A program made the translations under genes and the position numbers. A stretch of 64,000 nucleotides of DNA, taken from Pseudomonas saliphila. Its GTDB lineage: Bacteria > Pseudomonadota > Gammaproteobacteria > Pseudomonadales > Pseudomonadaceae. Under the pieces are notes generated by a model, which was given only the letters and a program-made list of their open reading frames with translations, was not told the DNA's origin and ran no database searches. Positions 37,804 to 47,217 of this stretch are shown here, one piece after another. How positions within the stretch are numbered: position 1 is the stretch's first letter; the number at the start of each line of letters is the position of its first letter. The stretch is from contig NZ_VTVA01000002.1 in the NCBI RefSeq assembly GCF_008638345.1, positions 62,001-126,000 of the forward strand, read 5' to 3'.

Positions 37804-38265
37804 ATGGATATACGCAAAGTAAAGAAACTCATCGAACTCCTTGAAGAGTCCGGCATCGACGAGCTGGAAATTCACGAAGGCGAAGAATCGGTCCGCATCA
37901 GCCGTCACAGCAAGCAACCGGCTGGCCCGCAGCACTATTTTTCTGCCCCGCCCGCCGCGGCTCCGGCTGCTCCAGCTGCCGCGCCTGCCGCCGCTGCTCC
38001 GCCGGCTGACCTGACGCCCGCTGAGCCCGCCGGTCACCTGGTTCGCTCGCCCATGGTTGGCACCTTCTATCGCTCCCCCGACCCGAGCTCGCCGTCATTT
38101 GCGGAAGTTGGCCAATCGGTCAAGGTCGGCGAGGTGCTGTGTATCGTTGAAGCGATGAAAATGATGAACCACATCGAAGCCGACAAGAGCGGCGTGATTC
38201 AGGCCATCCTGGTGGATAACGGCCAGCCGGTGGAATTCGATCAACCCTTGTTCAGCATCGCCTGA
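37804..38265 (+). CDS. accB: Biotin carboxyl carrier protein of acetyl-CoA carboxylase
   Basis: A 153-residue carrier. The N-terminal part is acidic, a Pro/Ala-rich linker covers about residues 46-75 ([16 protein letters not shown]-like), and the biotinyl domain ends with the biotin-attachment motif EAMKMMNH (Lys modified). It hands carboxybiotin between AccC and AccAD in fatty-acid synthesis. It lies 19 bases before accC. Confidence 0.98.
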   Translation: MDIRKVKKLIELLEESGIDELEIHEGEESVRISRHSKQPAGPQHYFSAPPAAAPAAPAAAPAAAAPPADLTPAEPAGHLVRSPMVGTFYRSPDPSSPSFAEVGQSVKVGEVLCIVEAMKMMNHIEADKSGVIQAILVDNGQPVEFDQPLFSIA

Positions 38266-38284
38266 GCCCGGCCCGGAGGCTGCG

Positions 38285-39625
38285 ATGCAAAAAGTACTTA
38301 TAGCCAACCGCGGTGAAATTGCATTGCGCGTCATTCGCGCCTGCAAGGAGCTGGGGTTGAAGACCGTAGCCGTGCATTCCACGGCTGACCGTGAACTCAT
38401 GCATCTGGCGCTGGCTGACGAGACCGTGTGTATCGGTCCGGCCATTGCCACCGACTCATATCTGAGCATTCCGGCGATTATCAGCGCTGCTGAAGTGACC
38501 GGAGCCGACGGTATTCATCCGGGTTACGGCTTCCTCGCCGAGAATGCCGATTTCGCTGAACAGATCGAGCGTTCAGGCTTCACCTTTATCGGCCCCAGCG
38601 CTGATGTGATTCGCCTGATGGGCGACAAGGTGTCGGCAATCGCTGCGATGAAGAAAACCGGCGTACCCACCGTGCCCGGCTCGGACGGCCCGCTGTCTGA
38701 CGATGAAGAAGAATGCCTGGCGGCCGGACGCCGCGTCGGCTATCCGGTGATCATCAAGGCCGCCGGTGGCGGTGGTGGACGCGGCATGCGCGTCGTGCAT
38801 GAAGAGTCCGAGCTGATGAAGTCGATCAGCATGACCCGCAGTGAAGCGGGCGCGGCGTTCGGCAACTCCATGGTCTACATGGAAAAGTTTCTGACCAATC
38901 CGCGCCACGTCGAGGTTCAGGTTCTATCTGACGGCCAGGGCCACGCAGTACACCTGGGTGACCGGGATTGCTCGCTACAGCGCCGGCACCAGAAGATCAT
39001 CGAGGAAGCGCCAGCACCGGGCATTGATGAAAAGGCTCGGGCTGAAGTGCAGGCTCGCTGCGTCCAGGCCTGTATCGATCTGGGCTACCGCGGCGCCGGT
39101 ACCTTCGAGTTCCTGTACGAGGATGGCAAGTTCTTCTTCATCGAGATGAACACGCGGATCCAGGTCGAACATCCCATCTCCGAGATGGTGACCGGCATCG
39201 ACATCGTCAAGGAACAGATTCTGGTCGCCGCGGGCAACCCCCTGAGCATCACCCAGGAGGATGTGGTCATTCGAGGCCACTCGATCGAATGCCGGATCAA
39301 CGCCGAAGATCCCAAGACCTTCATGCCCTCTCCGGGAACGGTCACGTTCTTCCACGCGCCCGGCGGTAACGGTGTGCGGGTCGATTCGCACCTGTACAGC
39401 GGCTACAAGGTTCCGCCGAATTACGATTCGTTGGTCGGCAAGCTGATCACCTACGGCGCGACCCGTGATGAAGCGCTGGCCCGCATGCGCAATGCGCTGG
39501 ATGAACTGGTAGTGGACGGCATCAAGACCAATACCCCGCTCCATCGCGAGCTGGTGCGTGATCCCGAGTTCTGCAAGGGGGGCGTGAACATCCACTACCT
39601 CGAGCATAAATTGGGTATAAGCTGA
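38285..39625 (+). CDS. accC: Biotin carboxylase subunit of acetyl-CoA carboxylase
   Basis: A 446-residue ATP-grasp enzyme that carboxylates biotin on AccB. It has the N-terminal [20 protein letters not shown], the glycine-rich loop [14 protein letters not shown], the catalytic [20 protein letters not shown] and the C-terminal biotin-carboxylase lobe. The length equals the E. coli enzyme (449). A hairpin with a T tract follows 34 bases after the stop. Confidence 0.98.
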   Translation: MQKVLIANRGEIALRVIRACKELGLKTVAVHSTADRELMHLALADETVCIGPAIATDSYLSIPAIISAAEVTGADGIHPGYGFLAENADFAEQIERSGFTFIGPSADVIRLMGDKVSAIAAMKKTGVPTVPGSDGPLSDDEEECLAAGRRVGYPVIIKAAGGGGGRGMRVVHEESELMKSISMTRSEAGAAFGNSMVYMEKFLTNPRHVEVQVLSDGQGHAVHLGDRDCSLQRRHQKIIEEAPAPGIDEKARAEVQARCVQACIDLGYRGAGTFEFLYEDGKFFFIEMNTRIQVEHPISEMVTGIDIVKEQILVAAGNPLSITQEDVVIRGHSIECRINAEDPKTFMPSPGTVTFFHAPGGNGVRVDSHLYSGYKVPPNYDSLVGKLITYGATRDEALARMRNALDELVVDGIKTNTPLHRELVRDPEFCKGGVNIHYLEHKLGIS

Positions 39626-39659
39626 TTCGCTAGAAACCAGAATGAGCTTATCGACTAAG

Positions 39660-39691
39660 CCGGGATGCGGACCACTGCATTCCGGTTTTTT
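39660..39691 (+). terminator. Rho-independent terminator after accC
   Basis: CCGGGATGCGG (39660-39670) pairs with CTGCATTCCGG (39675-39685) through two G-U wobbles around an ACCA loop, followed by six T. It ends the aroQ-accBC unit 36 bases before prmA. Confidence 0.85.
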
Positions 39692-39727
39692 CATTCAGCA
39701 CCACCCTCTTTTCTGAAGGAACCCGTT

Positions 39728-40609
39728 ATGCCCTGGTTACAACTGCGCCTCGCCATCAAACCTGAACAAGCCGAATCGCTGGAAGACGCCCTGCTCGGCC
39801 TGGATGCCGTTTCTGTGACCTTCATGGACGCCGAAGACCAGCCCATCTTCGAACCTGATCTGGGCACCACGCCGCTGTGGTCCAATACCCATCTGCTGGC
39901 GCTGTTCGAAGCGGGTACCAACCCTCAGACACTGATCGAGACCTTGCAGTCGCGCTGGCAGCACCCGCTGCCCGAATATGAGTTCGAGGACATTGCGGAT
40001 CAGGACTGGGAGCGGAGCTGGATGGACAACTTCCAGCCGATCCGTTTTGGTAAACGGCTATGGATCGTACCGAGCTGGCACGACGCCCCTGAACCGGACG
40101 CCGTCAATCTGCTGCTCGATCCGGGTCTGGCATTTGGTACCGGCACCCACCCGACCACCGCGCTATGCCTCGAATGGCTGGACGGTACTGCGATAGCGGG
40201 CAAACGCGTCATCGACTTCGGTTGCGGCTCCGGCATCCTGGCCATCGCCGCCTTGCTGCTCGGCGCGGAACATGCCGTCGGCACTGATATCGATACGCAG
40301 GCCCTTGAGGCATCGCGCGACAATGCCCAGCGTAACGGCCTGCCTGAACAATCGCTGGATTTGTATCTTCCGGAAGACCTTTCGCCCGAGCCGGCTGATA
40401 TCGTCGTAGCAAATATACTTGCCGGCCCGCTGGTCAAACTGGCTCCGCAACTGTCCAGCTTGGTCAAGCCCGGGGGGCTGATCGCGCTGTCCGGCATACT
40501 CGCCGAGCAGACCGAGGAAATCGTTGCCGCCTATCGGGACACCTTCGTACTCGCTCCCATTGCCGATCGCGACGGGTGGATCAGGGTCAGTGGCATGCGT
40601 CGACCGTGA
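39728..40609 (+). CDS. prmA: Ribosomal protein L11 methyltransferase
   Basis: A 293-residue SAM enzyme that trimethylates several amino groups of L11. The start ATG 39728 has AAGGA seven bases upstream; the longer frame (39665) would run through the accC terminator. The SAM motif is [20 protein letters not shown], followed by the NPL-type [14 protein letters not shown] and the C-terminal [12 protein letters not shown]. The length matches E. coli PrmA (293). Confidence 0.97.
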   Translation: MPWLQLRLAIKPEQAESLEDALLGLDAVSVTFMDAEDQPIFEPDLGTTPLWSNTHLLALFEAGTNPQTLIETLQSRWQHPLPEYEFEDIADQDWERSWMDNFQPIRFGKRLWIVPSWHDAPEPDAVNLLLDPGLAFGTGTHPTTALCLEWLDGTAIAGKRVIDFGCGSGILAIAALLLGAEHAVGTDIDTQALEASRDNAQRNGLPEQSLDLYLPEDLSPEPADIVVANILAGPLVKLAPQLSSLVKPGGLIALSGILAEQTEEIVAAYRDTFVLAPIADRDGWIRVSGMRRP

Positions 40610-40690
40610 CACAGTCGCCAGCATGGAGGCACAATAGGCTGTTGATGTCTGCCGGCGCACAGCCGGCAAGAAGAACGGGTAACGGCGGAG

Positions 40691-40960
40691 TTAGGGTCTG
40701 TTGCCGTTTCATCGCGGCCGCGACGGAGGCCCGCTTGATGCAGAGCAAGGCGCGAGGAGTGAAGTTTGGTTGTTCCAAATGAGCGACGAGTAACGCAGTG
40801 CTGCGGCAAACGGGCCCCGTCCCTTCGGGTTGCGCGTCAAATGACGCCATGCGGCGTTGCAGGACTTGGCAAGGGAACAACCATTACCTGCGTCCCGCGC
40901 CTTGCCTGGTGCCATTTGACACAGCAACGCGGCTCGCGATGAAATGGCAACAGACCCTAA
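40691..40960. mobile_element. 270-bp MITE-like element with terminal inverted repeats
   Basis: The first 26 bases (from 40691) and the reverse complement of the last 26 (ending 40960) agree at 25 positions. With one inserted base the match continues about seven more. Trimming to GGGTCTG...CAGACCC (40694-40957) leaves a TA dinucleotide on each side, consistent with a TA target duplication. The interior holds further inverted repeats: GGCCCGCTTG (40729 area) with CAAACGGGCC (40806-40815), a small TTTGG-TTGTT-CCAAA hairpin (40765-40779), and GTCAAATG with CATTTGAC (40837 and 40913 areas). No transposase is encoded, so it looks like a non-autonomous miniature element. It ends 13 bases before the next gene. 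Confidence 0.7.
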
Positions 40961-40973
40961 GGATCACAGGTAA

Positions 40974-42320
40974 ATGAGCGCAACGCTGGTCACACAATGC
41001 CCGAATTGTCAGACCCGCTTCCGCCTGTCTGAAGAACAGTTGCGTGCGGCGGCAGGCAATGTCCGTTGCGGTGCATGCCTGAAGGTCTACAACGCCTTGG
41101 CGGTAGCCGCCGAACAGCAGCGGCAGCAAGCAGCTGACGACAAGCCAGACGCAGTCACTGAAGCGCCGGCCGAGCCGATTTCTCCCCGTAGCGACCCGGA
41201 TGATTTTCTCATCCATGATGACCTGGACCTCGACGAACTGGATTTCGAAGCGCTCGGTCTTGATGAATCGCTGATCGATGAAGTCAACCCGCCGGACATC
41301 GTGGACATCCCCCTTGAGGATGTCAGACCCGTGTCAGTGATGCCCGGCGCACCTGAGCCGGACGAGCGCTGGGATGAGGCCGCTGCGCAAGATGAGCCAG
41401 AGGAAGATGAAGCAGGCACGTCACCTCCAGCCGATCCCTATTTCGATCTGCATGAAGAGCCTACCCAGGTTCCACCGGCGGCCCCCGTTACGCCACCTGC
41501 TGAGGAACATGACGACCTCGACAGCTGGGTCGCACCCTCGCTGGAAAAAAGCCGACAGGAGACCGCGCTGCCCCCGGTGACGAACGAACCGGTAACGGAC
41601 GAAGATGATGAACCCAGCATCTTCATGCGCGATCGTCCCGAATACATTACGCCAAAGCTCGACTGGCATGAGCTTGACGATGAGCCCGACGACCCGCCAA
41701 TCGAAGCGCCGCCGGCAAGGATCAAGCCGCTTGATCGCAAAGCCGCAGCGGCCGAACCCGAGCCCGAACTGGGCGAGTTCGATATCCCTGATATCCATGA
41801 CGAGCCGTTGTTACTCGATGAGCGCAGGCCTCCCCGCAGGCGGCGCAAACATACCGCGCTCTGGACAACCCTGAGCGTCCTCGCCGCGCTCGCGCTGATT
41901 GGCCAGTTCATTTTCTATAACCTCGACGAGCTGGCCCACGACGAACGCACCCGACCGATGATGGAAACCGTGTGCCTGCTGGCCGGCTGTGAACTGCCGG
42001 CGCGGGTCGATGTGAGCATGCTGCGCAGCAGCAACCTGGTGGTGCGTCCGCATCCGGAGTTCCCCAGGGCGCTGGCTATCGACGTGATCATCTACAACCG
42101 GGCCGAATTCGCCCAGCCCTTCCCGGTGCTGCGGATGCAATTCACCGATACCCACGGTCACGAGGTGGCCGTCCGCCGCTTCCGCCCAGAGGAGTATCTT
42201 TCCGGGGAACTGGCTGGGGCCAGGCTGATGCCGCCGCAAACACCGATCCACGTGGCGCTGAGCATGCTTGATCCGGGCGAACAGGCGGTCAGCTATACCC
42301 TCGGATTCGTAACCCCTTGA
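40974..42320 (+). CDS. Zinc-ribbon and DUF3426 domain membrane protein
   Basis: A 448-residue protein with an N-terminal MJ0042-type zinc ribbon (CPNCQTRF...VRCGAC), a long acidic low-complexity stretch (about residues 45-285, rich in D, E and P), a membrane helix (about residues 295-315, TTLSVLAALALIGQFIFYNL) and a C-terminal DUF3426 domain. The family role is unknown. It sits between prmA and dusB as in other pseudomonads. The MITE-like element reaches to within 13 bases of its ATG, so its promoter must lie inside or beyond the element. Confidence 0.9.
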   Translation: MSATLVTQCPNCQTRFRLSEEQLRAAAGNVRCGACLKVYNALAVAAEQQRQQAADDKPDAVTEAPAEPISPRSDPDDFLIHDDLDLDELDFEALGLDESLIDEVNPPDIVDIPLEDVRPVSVMPGAPEPDERWDEAAAQDEPEEDEAGTSPPADPYFDLHEEPTQVPPAAPVTPPAEEHDDLDSWVAPSLEKSRQETALPPVTNEPVTDEDDEPSIFMRDRPEYITPKLDWHELDDEPDDPPIEAPPARIKPLDRKAAAAEPEPELGEFDIPDIHDEPLLLDERRPPRRRRKHTALWTTLSVLAALALIGQFIFYNLDELAHDERTRPMMETVCLLAGCELPARVDVSMLRSSNLVVRPHPEFPRALAIDVIIYNRAEFAQPFPVLRMQFTDTHGHEVAVRRFRPEEYLSGELAGARLMPPQTPIHVALSMLDPGEQAVSYTLGFVTP

Positions 42321-42390
42321 ACTGCAACCCGGAAGGCACGCTTAACCGGCACGCCGTGACATTACTGTTCGAATTTCAACCAGCACAGTC

Positions 42391-42419
42391 TTTATAAGGT
42401 CATTCAGAGCGGGTATGAT
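42391..42419 (+). promoter_or_regulatory. Possible promoter of dusB-fis
   Basis: TTTATA (42391-42396), 17 bases, TATGAT (42414-42419), then a GC-rich segment (TAGCGCCC). GC-rich discriminators are typical of growth-rate-controlled promoters such as that of E. coli dusB-fis. It would give a leader of about 95 bases. Confidence 0.45.
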
Positions 42420-42521
42420 TAGCGCCCTTTCATGCTTCTAACCCTGCCCGGCGGTCCTGAGACGTAGCGGTGACTTCAGGGCGTGCCTCGAAACACTGGA
42501 CAATACAGGGATGGATAAGCA

Positions 42522-43508
42522 GTGATCAGTATCGGACCTTACCAGTTGACCAACCGCGTGATTCTTGCCCCGATGGCAGGTGTAACGGATCGTCCGTTCC
42601 GCCAGCTCTGTCGGCGTCTGGGTGCGGGACTGGTAGTCTCGGAGATGGTGACCAGTGATACCCGTCTGTGGAATAGCCGAAAGTCTCGTCAACGCCTGGA
42701 TCATACAGGCGAAGCCGAGCCCCGCTCGGTTCAGATCGCTGGTGGCGACCCTGAGATGATGGCCGAAGCTGCTCGTCAGAATGAGCAGATGGGTGCACAG
42801 ATCGTTGATATCAATATGGGCTGCCCAGCGAAGAAGGTCTGTAACAAGGCCGCCGGTTCCGCACTGCTACGCGACGAACGGCTGGTAGCCGATATTCTCG
42901 AAGCGGTCGTCGCGGCGGTCAGTATTCCAGTGACGCTGAAAATTCGCACCGGCTGGCATCCCGACCACCGCAACGGGGTTCAGGTGGCCCGTATCGCAGA
43001 GCAAAGCGGCATCCAGGCGTTGGCCGTGCACGGTCGCACCCGTTCGGACCTGTACCGGGGCGACGCAGAATACGACACCATTGCCGCAATCAAACAGGCT
43101 ATTGATATTCCGGTATTCGCTAACGGCGACATCGACTCCCCTGCCAAGGCTCGCCAGGTGCTCGACTATACTGGTGCCGACGCGGTGATGATCGGCCGAG
43201 CGGCACAGGGTCGGCCTTGGATTTTCCGGGAGATTGACTATTATCTGCGCCATGGCGCTTTTCTTCCGACCCCGGAGTTAAGCTGGCAGCAAGACATCAT
43301 GCTCGAACACCTCGACGGCTTGCACGCCTTTTACGGCAGCGAGCACGGGGTGCGTATTGCCCGCAAACATGTGGGCTGGTATTTGCAGACCATGCCAGGC
43401 GCGGAAGATTTCCGTCGCACATTCAATCGGATTGATTGCGCCATGCAACAACGGCGGGGCATACAAACGTTTTTCAACCGCTTGCAGGAAGGAGACCTGG
43501 CGGCATGA
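42522..43508 (+). CDS. dusB: tRNA-dihydrouridine synthase B
   Basis: A 328-residue FMN enzyme that reduces specific uridines in tRNA. It has [20 protein letters not shown] at the N-terminus, the catalytic-Cys block [20 protein letters not shown] and [11 protein letters not shown]. The start is GTG at 42522. Its stop overlaps the fis ATG by four bases, the classic dusB-fis operon. Dus proteins are usually 315-330 residues. Confidence 0.96.
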   Translation: MISIGPYQLTNRVILAPMAGVTDRPFRQLCRRLGAGLVVSEMVTSDTRLWNSRKSRQRLDHTGEAEPRSVQIAGGDPEMMAEAARQNEQMGAQIVDINMGCPAKKVCNKAAGSALLRDERLVADILEAVVAAVSIPVTLKIRTGWHPDHRNGVQVARIAEQSGIQALAVHGRTRSDLYRGDAEYDTIAAIKQAIDIPVFANGDIDSPAKARQVLDYTGADAVMIGRAAQGRPWIFREIDYYLRHGAFLPTPELSWQQDIMLEHLDGLHAFYGSEHGVRIARKHVGWYLQTMPGAEDFRRTFNRIDCAMQQRRGIQTFFNRLQEGDLAA

Positions 43509-43831
43509 GCCTGATCAATACATCCCCGATCGACGGAACCCTTCCTGTGAACGAGACCACCGACCCCTCCATGGATTATGTCTCGAACGACGCAATGCAG
43601 CGAGACCAGACCCTGCGTGACAGTGTCGAGCAAGCTCTGCAGAATTATTTCAAGCATCTGGACGGCCAGGACGTGACCAACGTCTACAACATGGTGCTCG
43701 CCGAGATCGAAGCCCCGCTGCTGGAAAGCGTGATGGAATACGTCAAAGGCAACCAGACCCGCGCGTCTGAAGTCCTTGGATTGAACCGCGGCACCCTGCG
43801 CAAGAAGCTCAAACAATACGGGCTGCTGTAA
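43505..43831 (+). CDS. fis: DNA-binding protein Fis
   Basis: A 108-residue nucleoid-associated protein that bends DNA and activates stable-RNA promoters. The C-terminal helix-turn-helix is [20 protein letters not shown], ending KQYGLL. The N-terminal beta-hairpin region is longer than in E. coli Fis (98 residues). The ATG at 43505 overlaps the dusB stop (ATGA); longer frames upstream lie inside dusB. Divergent Fis N-termini are usual in pseudomonads. Confidence 0.97.
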   Translation: MSLINTSPIDGTLPVNETTDPSMDYVSNDAMQRDQTLRDSVEQALQNYFKHLDGQDVTNVYNMVLAEIEAPLLESVMEYVKGNQTRASEVLGLNRGTLRKKLKQYGLL

Positions 43832-43984
43832 AAGCAGCTGGAAGCGAGGAGCCCGGAAGGAAGATTGATTGCAGTGACGCCTCTGGCTCCAGCGACCGTC
43901 AAAAAGCCTGATCTTCCAGTTTCCTGTTTTATACCTTCATCAGCCCGAAACCGAAATGACCAACCCATTGACTCTGGATCCAAG

Positions 43985-45592
43985 ATGACCGACCAAACTA
44001 CCCGCTTACCGGTACGTCGCGCGCTTATCAGCGTGTCGGACAAGAACGGAATCGTAGAATTTGCCCGTGAGCTCAGCGCCCTTGGGGTGGAAATCCTGTC
44101 CACCGGCGGGACCTTCAAGCTGCTGCGCGAGCAAGGTATCGAGGCCGTGGAAGTCGCCGATTACACCGGCTTTCCGGAAATGATGGATGGGCGCGTCAAG
44201 ACCCTGCATCCGAAGATTCATGGCGGCATCCTGGGTCGACGCGCTATCGATGGCGAGGTCATGCAGCAGCATGGCATTCAGCCCATCGATCTGGTCGCGG
44301 TCAATCTGTACCCCTTTGCTGCCACCGTGGCCAAGCCCGGCTGCAGCCTGCCGGATGCCATCGAAAATATCGATATCGGTGGCCCAACCATGGTTCGCTC
44401 CGCGGCGAAGAATCACAAGGATGTCGCCATCGTGGTCAATGCCGGCGATTACGCTGGCATCATCGAGTCGCTCAAATCCGGCGGCTTGAGTTATGCCGAG
44501 CGCTTCGATCTCGCGCTCAAGGCCTTCGAGCATACCGCGGCCTATGACGGGATGATCGCCAATTATCTGGGCACCATTGACCAGACCCGCGAGACGTTGA
44601 GCACCGAAGAACGTAGCGCGTTTCCACGCACCTTCAACAGTCAGTTTCTGAAAGTGCAGGACATGCGCTATGGCGAGAACCCGCATCAGGCAGCAGCCTT
44701 TTACCGTGAAGCGCACCCGGCCAATGCCAGCATTGCCACCGCAGTGCAGCTTCAGGGCAAGGAGCTGTCCTACAACAACGTTGCCGACACCGACGCGGCG
44801 CTGGAGTGCGTGAAGAGCTTTACCAAACCGGCCTGCGTCATCGTCAAGCATGCCAACCCCTGTGGCGTCGCCGTCGTGCCGGACAACGAAGGTGGCATCC
44901 GCCAGGCCTATGAGCTGGCCTACGCGACTGACAGCGAATCCGCATTCGGTGGCATCATTGCCTTCAACCGTGAACTTGACGGCGAGACCGCCAAGGCTAT
45001 TGTCGAGCGCCAGTTCGTTGAAGTGATCATTGCCCCGCGCATCAGCGCCGCCGCCCGTGAAGTGGTCAGCGCCAAAGCCAATGTACGCCTGCTCGAATGT
45101 GGCGAGTGGACGGCGGAGCGGCAAGCCGATTGGGATTACAAACGCGTCAACGGCGGACTGCTGGTGCAGAGCCGCGACACCGGCATGATCACCGAAGCGG
45201 ACCTGAAGATCGTGACCAAGCGTGCCCCGACCGAACAGGAGATCCACGACCTGGTCTTCGCCTGGAAGGTCGCCAAGTTCGTCAAATCCAATGCGATTGT
45301 GTACGCCAGCAAGCGGCAGACCATCGGCGTCGGCGCCGGTCAGATGAGCCGCGTGAACTCGGCCCGCATCGCTGCCATCAAGGCTGAACATGCCGGACTG
45401 TCGGTCGAAGGGGCGGTGATGGCTTCGGATGCGTTTTTTCCGTTCCGCGACGGTATCGATAACGCTGCGAAGGTGGGCATCCGCGCCGTGATCCAGCCAG
45501 GTGGTTCCATGCGCGATGCGGAGGTCATCGCCGCCGCAGACGAGGCAGATATCGCCATGGTGTTTACCGGCATGCGCCACTTCAGACACTGA
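43985..45592 (+). CDS. purH: Bifunctional AICAR transformylase/IMP cyclohydrolase
   Basis: A 535-residue enzyme for the last two steps of IMP synthesis. The N-terminal IMP cyclohydrolase (MGS-like) starts [16 protein letters not shown] with the [10 protein letters not shown] loop; the C-terminal AICAR transformylase carries the Lys-His in [14 protein letters not shown] chose ATG 43985; the 40 residues upstream of it are not family-like. It is followed by purD after 190 bases. Confidence 0.97.
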   Translation: MTDQTTRLPVRRALISVSDKNGIVEFARELSALGVEILSTGGTFKLLREQGIEAVEVADYTGFPEMMDGRVKTLHPKIHGGILGRRAIDGEVMQQHGIQPIDLVAVNLYPFAATVAKPGCSLPDAIENIDIGGPTMVRSAAKNHKDVAIVVNAGDYAGIIESLKSGGLSYAERFDLALKAFEHTAAYDGMIANYLGTIDQTRETLSTEERSAFPRTFNSQFLKVQDMRYGENPHQAAAFYREAHPANASIATAVQLQGKELSYNNVADTDAALECVKSFTKPACVIVKHANPCGVAVVPDNEGGIRQAYELAYATDSESAFGGIIAFNRELDGETAKAIVERQFVEVIIAPRISAAAREVVSAKANVRLLECGEWTAERQADWDYKRVNGGLLVQSRDTGMITEADLKIVTKRAPTEQEIHDLVFAWKVAKFVKSNAIVYASKRQTIGVGAGQMSRVNSARIAAIKAEHAGLSVEGAVMASDAFFPFRDGIDNAAKVGIRAVIQPGGSMRDAEVIAAADEADIAMVFTGMRHFRH

Positions 45593-45717
45593 AAATAGAT
45601 AACGGCCGCGCTGAAGCCGGAATCTGCTGCGTCGTCCGCGGCTTCGCCAATGCTCATTGCCACCAGGCAACTGCGCGTGTCGAAGCCCCAGACGCCTTGC
45701 ATATACCAGCTTGATCG

Positions 45718-45778
45718 CGACCTCTTTCCGAGAGGTCGTCAGGGCTAAGACCCTGAATGAATTACTCTTTGAGGAGTA
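45718..45778 (+). promoter_or_regulatory. Three consecutive hairpins in the purD leader
   Basis: Hairpin 1 is CGACCTCT-TTCCG-AGAGGTCG (45718-45738), an eight-pair perfect stem. Hairpin 2 is TCAGGG-N6-CCCTGA (45739-45756). Hairpin 3 is TACTC-N6-GAGTA (45763-45778), which partly covers the GAGGAG ribosome site (45771-45776) of purD. A nine-codon frame, ATG 45757, ends in a TGA that overlaps the purD ATG. The layout suggests translational control, but it is untested and is not a known riboswitch that I recognise. Confidence 0.45.
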
Positions 45779-45782
45779 TTGG

Positions 45783-47063
45783 ATGAATATTTTGATCATT
45801 GGCAGTGGCGGTCGCGAGCACGCACTGGCATGGAAAGCAGCCCAGGATGAGCGGGTCGAAAAGGTTTTCGTTGCACCCGGTAACGCCGGAACCGCCATCG
45901 AGGCGAAATGCGAGAACGTAGCGATTGACGTGCTGGAGCTCGATCGGCTGGCCGACTTTGCGGCCGCCAACGTGGCGCTGACTATCGTCGGGCCCGAAGC
46001 GCCGCTGGTTGCCGGGGTTGTGGACCTGTTCCGAGAGCGCGGCTTGCCGTGCTTCGGTCCAACCGCCAGCGCCGCCCAGCTCGAAGGCTCCAAAGCCTTC
46101 ACCAAGGACTTTCTGGCGCGGCATCAGATACCCACCGGCAGCTATCAGAACTTTACGGATATCGAGCCAGCGCTGGCCTACTTGCAGCAGCAAGGCGCGC
46201 CCATCGTCATCAAGGCGGACGGTCTCGCTGCCGGCAAGGGCGTCATCGTCGCCATGACACTCGAAGAAGCCGAAGCGGCAGTACGCGACATGCTGGCCGG
46301 CAATGCGTTCGGCGAGGCAGGTTCACGCGTAGTTATCGAAGAATTTCTTGATGGTGAGGAAGCCAGCTTCATCGTTATGGTCGATGGTGAGCACGTGTTG
46401 CCCATGGCAACCAGCCAGGACCACAAGCGCGTCGGGGATGGCGATACCGGTCCGAATACCGGCGGTATGGGCGCTTACTCCCCTGCGCCTGTCGTCACCC
46501 AGGCGATTCACCAGCGGGTAATGGATGAAGTCATTTGGCCGACGGTCAAAGGCATGGCCGCGGAAGGCAATACCTATACGGGCTTTCTGTATGCTGGCCT
46601 CATGATCGACCAGGCGGGCAATCCCAAGGTCATCGAATTCAACTGCCGTTTCGGCGATCCGGAAACCCAGCCGATCATGTTGCGTCTGCAATCCAGTCTG
46701 GTAGCGCTGATCGAGGCGGCACTGGCTGGTGAGCTGGATAAGATCGAAGCGCAGTGGGATCCTCGACCAAGTCTTGGCGTTGTCCTGGCCGCAGGCGGCT
46801 ATCCGGGCCCTTACGCCAAGGGTGTGGCTATTAAAGGCCTGAACGACGCTGTAGACGCCGACGCCAAGGTGTTTCATGCAGGGACAATACTGGCGGGTGA
46901 ACAGGTCGTCACCCAGGGCGGACGGGTGCTGTGCGCCACCGCGCTCGGTGAGGATATCGAACAGGCCCAACGCCGAGCCTATGATCTGGCCTGTCGTATC
47001 GACTGGGACGGTTGCTTTTACCGCAGCGATATCGGCTATCGCGCCATTGCACGGAAAAGCTAA
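45783..47063 (+). CDS. purD: Phosphoribosylamine-glycine ligase
   Basis: A 426-residue ATP-grasp enzyme making GAR from phosphoribosylamine, glycine and ATP. The start has GAGGAG seven bases upstream. The blocks [46 protein letters not shown] and [15 protein letters not shown] are diagnostic. It is separated from purH by a structured leader and from the RetS-like gene by 154 bases. Confidence 0.97.
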   Translation: MNILIIGSGGREHALAWKAAQDERVEKVFVAPGNAGTAIEAKCENVAIDVLELDRLADFAAANVALTIVGPEAPLVAGVVDLFRERGLPCFGPTASAAQLEGSKAFTKDFLARHQIPTGSYQNFTDIEPALAYLQQQGAPIVIKADGLAAGKGVIVAMTLEEAEAAVRDMLAGNAFGEAGSRVVIEEFLDGEEASFIVMVDGEHVLPMATSQDHKRVGDGDTGPNTGGMGAYSPAPVVTQAIHQRVMDEVIWPTVKGMAAEGNTYTGFLYAGLMIDQAGNPKVIEFNCRFGDPETQPIMLRLQSSLVALIEAALAGELDKIEAQWDPRPSLGVVLAAGGYPGPYAKGVAIKGLNDAVDADAKVFHAGTILAGEQVVTQGGRVLCATALGEDIEQAQRRAYDLACRIDWDGCFYRSDIGYRAIARKS

Positions 47064-47159
47064 TCGTCAGTTCCGCAGCACAGCGCCAGAGGGAAGGTCG
47101 ATGGTAGCGAGGCGGACGATTAGCTGAAGGACGGCAGCCGACCTGAGCCTGTGGTGGGC

Positions 47160-47165
47160 TATACT
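47160..47165 (+). promoter_or_regulatory. Possible -10 box for the RetS-like gene
   Basis: TATACT stands 52 bases before the GTG start. No good -35 element is present at the usual distance, so this is a weak suggestion only. Confidence 0.3.
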
Positions 47166-47217
47166 GTTCGACCGCAGATATCACCGCTTTCTATAAGCCA
47201 AGGACAGGACGAACGTT

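Noticed and set aside
40650-40668. TGCCGGC-GCACA-GCCGGCA hairpin after prmA as a terminator
   Set aside because: A good stem, but no T tract follows on the plus strand; it could help Rho-dependent ending but is not a clear intrinsic terminator.
44006-46105. 699-codon minus-strand open frame across purH and the start of purD
   Set aside because: It is a shadow of the GC-rich codon use of purH and purD, whose plus-strand frames match known proteins along their full length.
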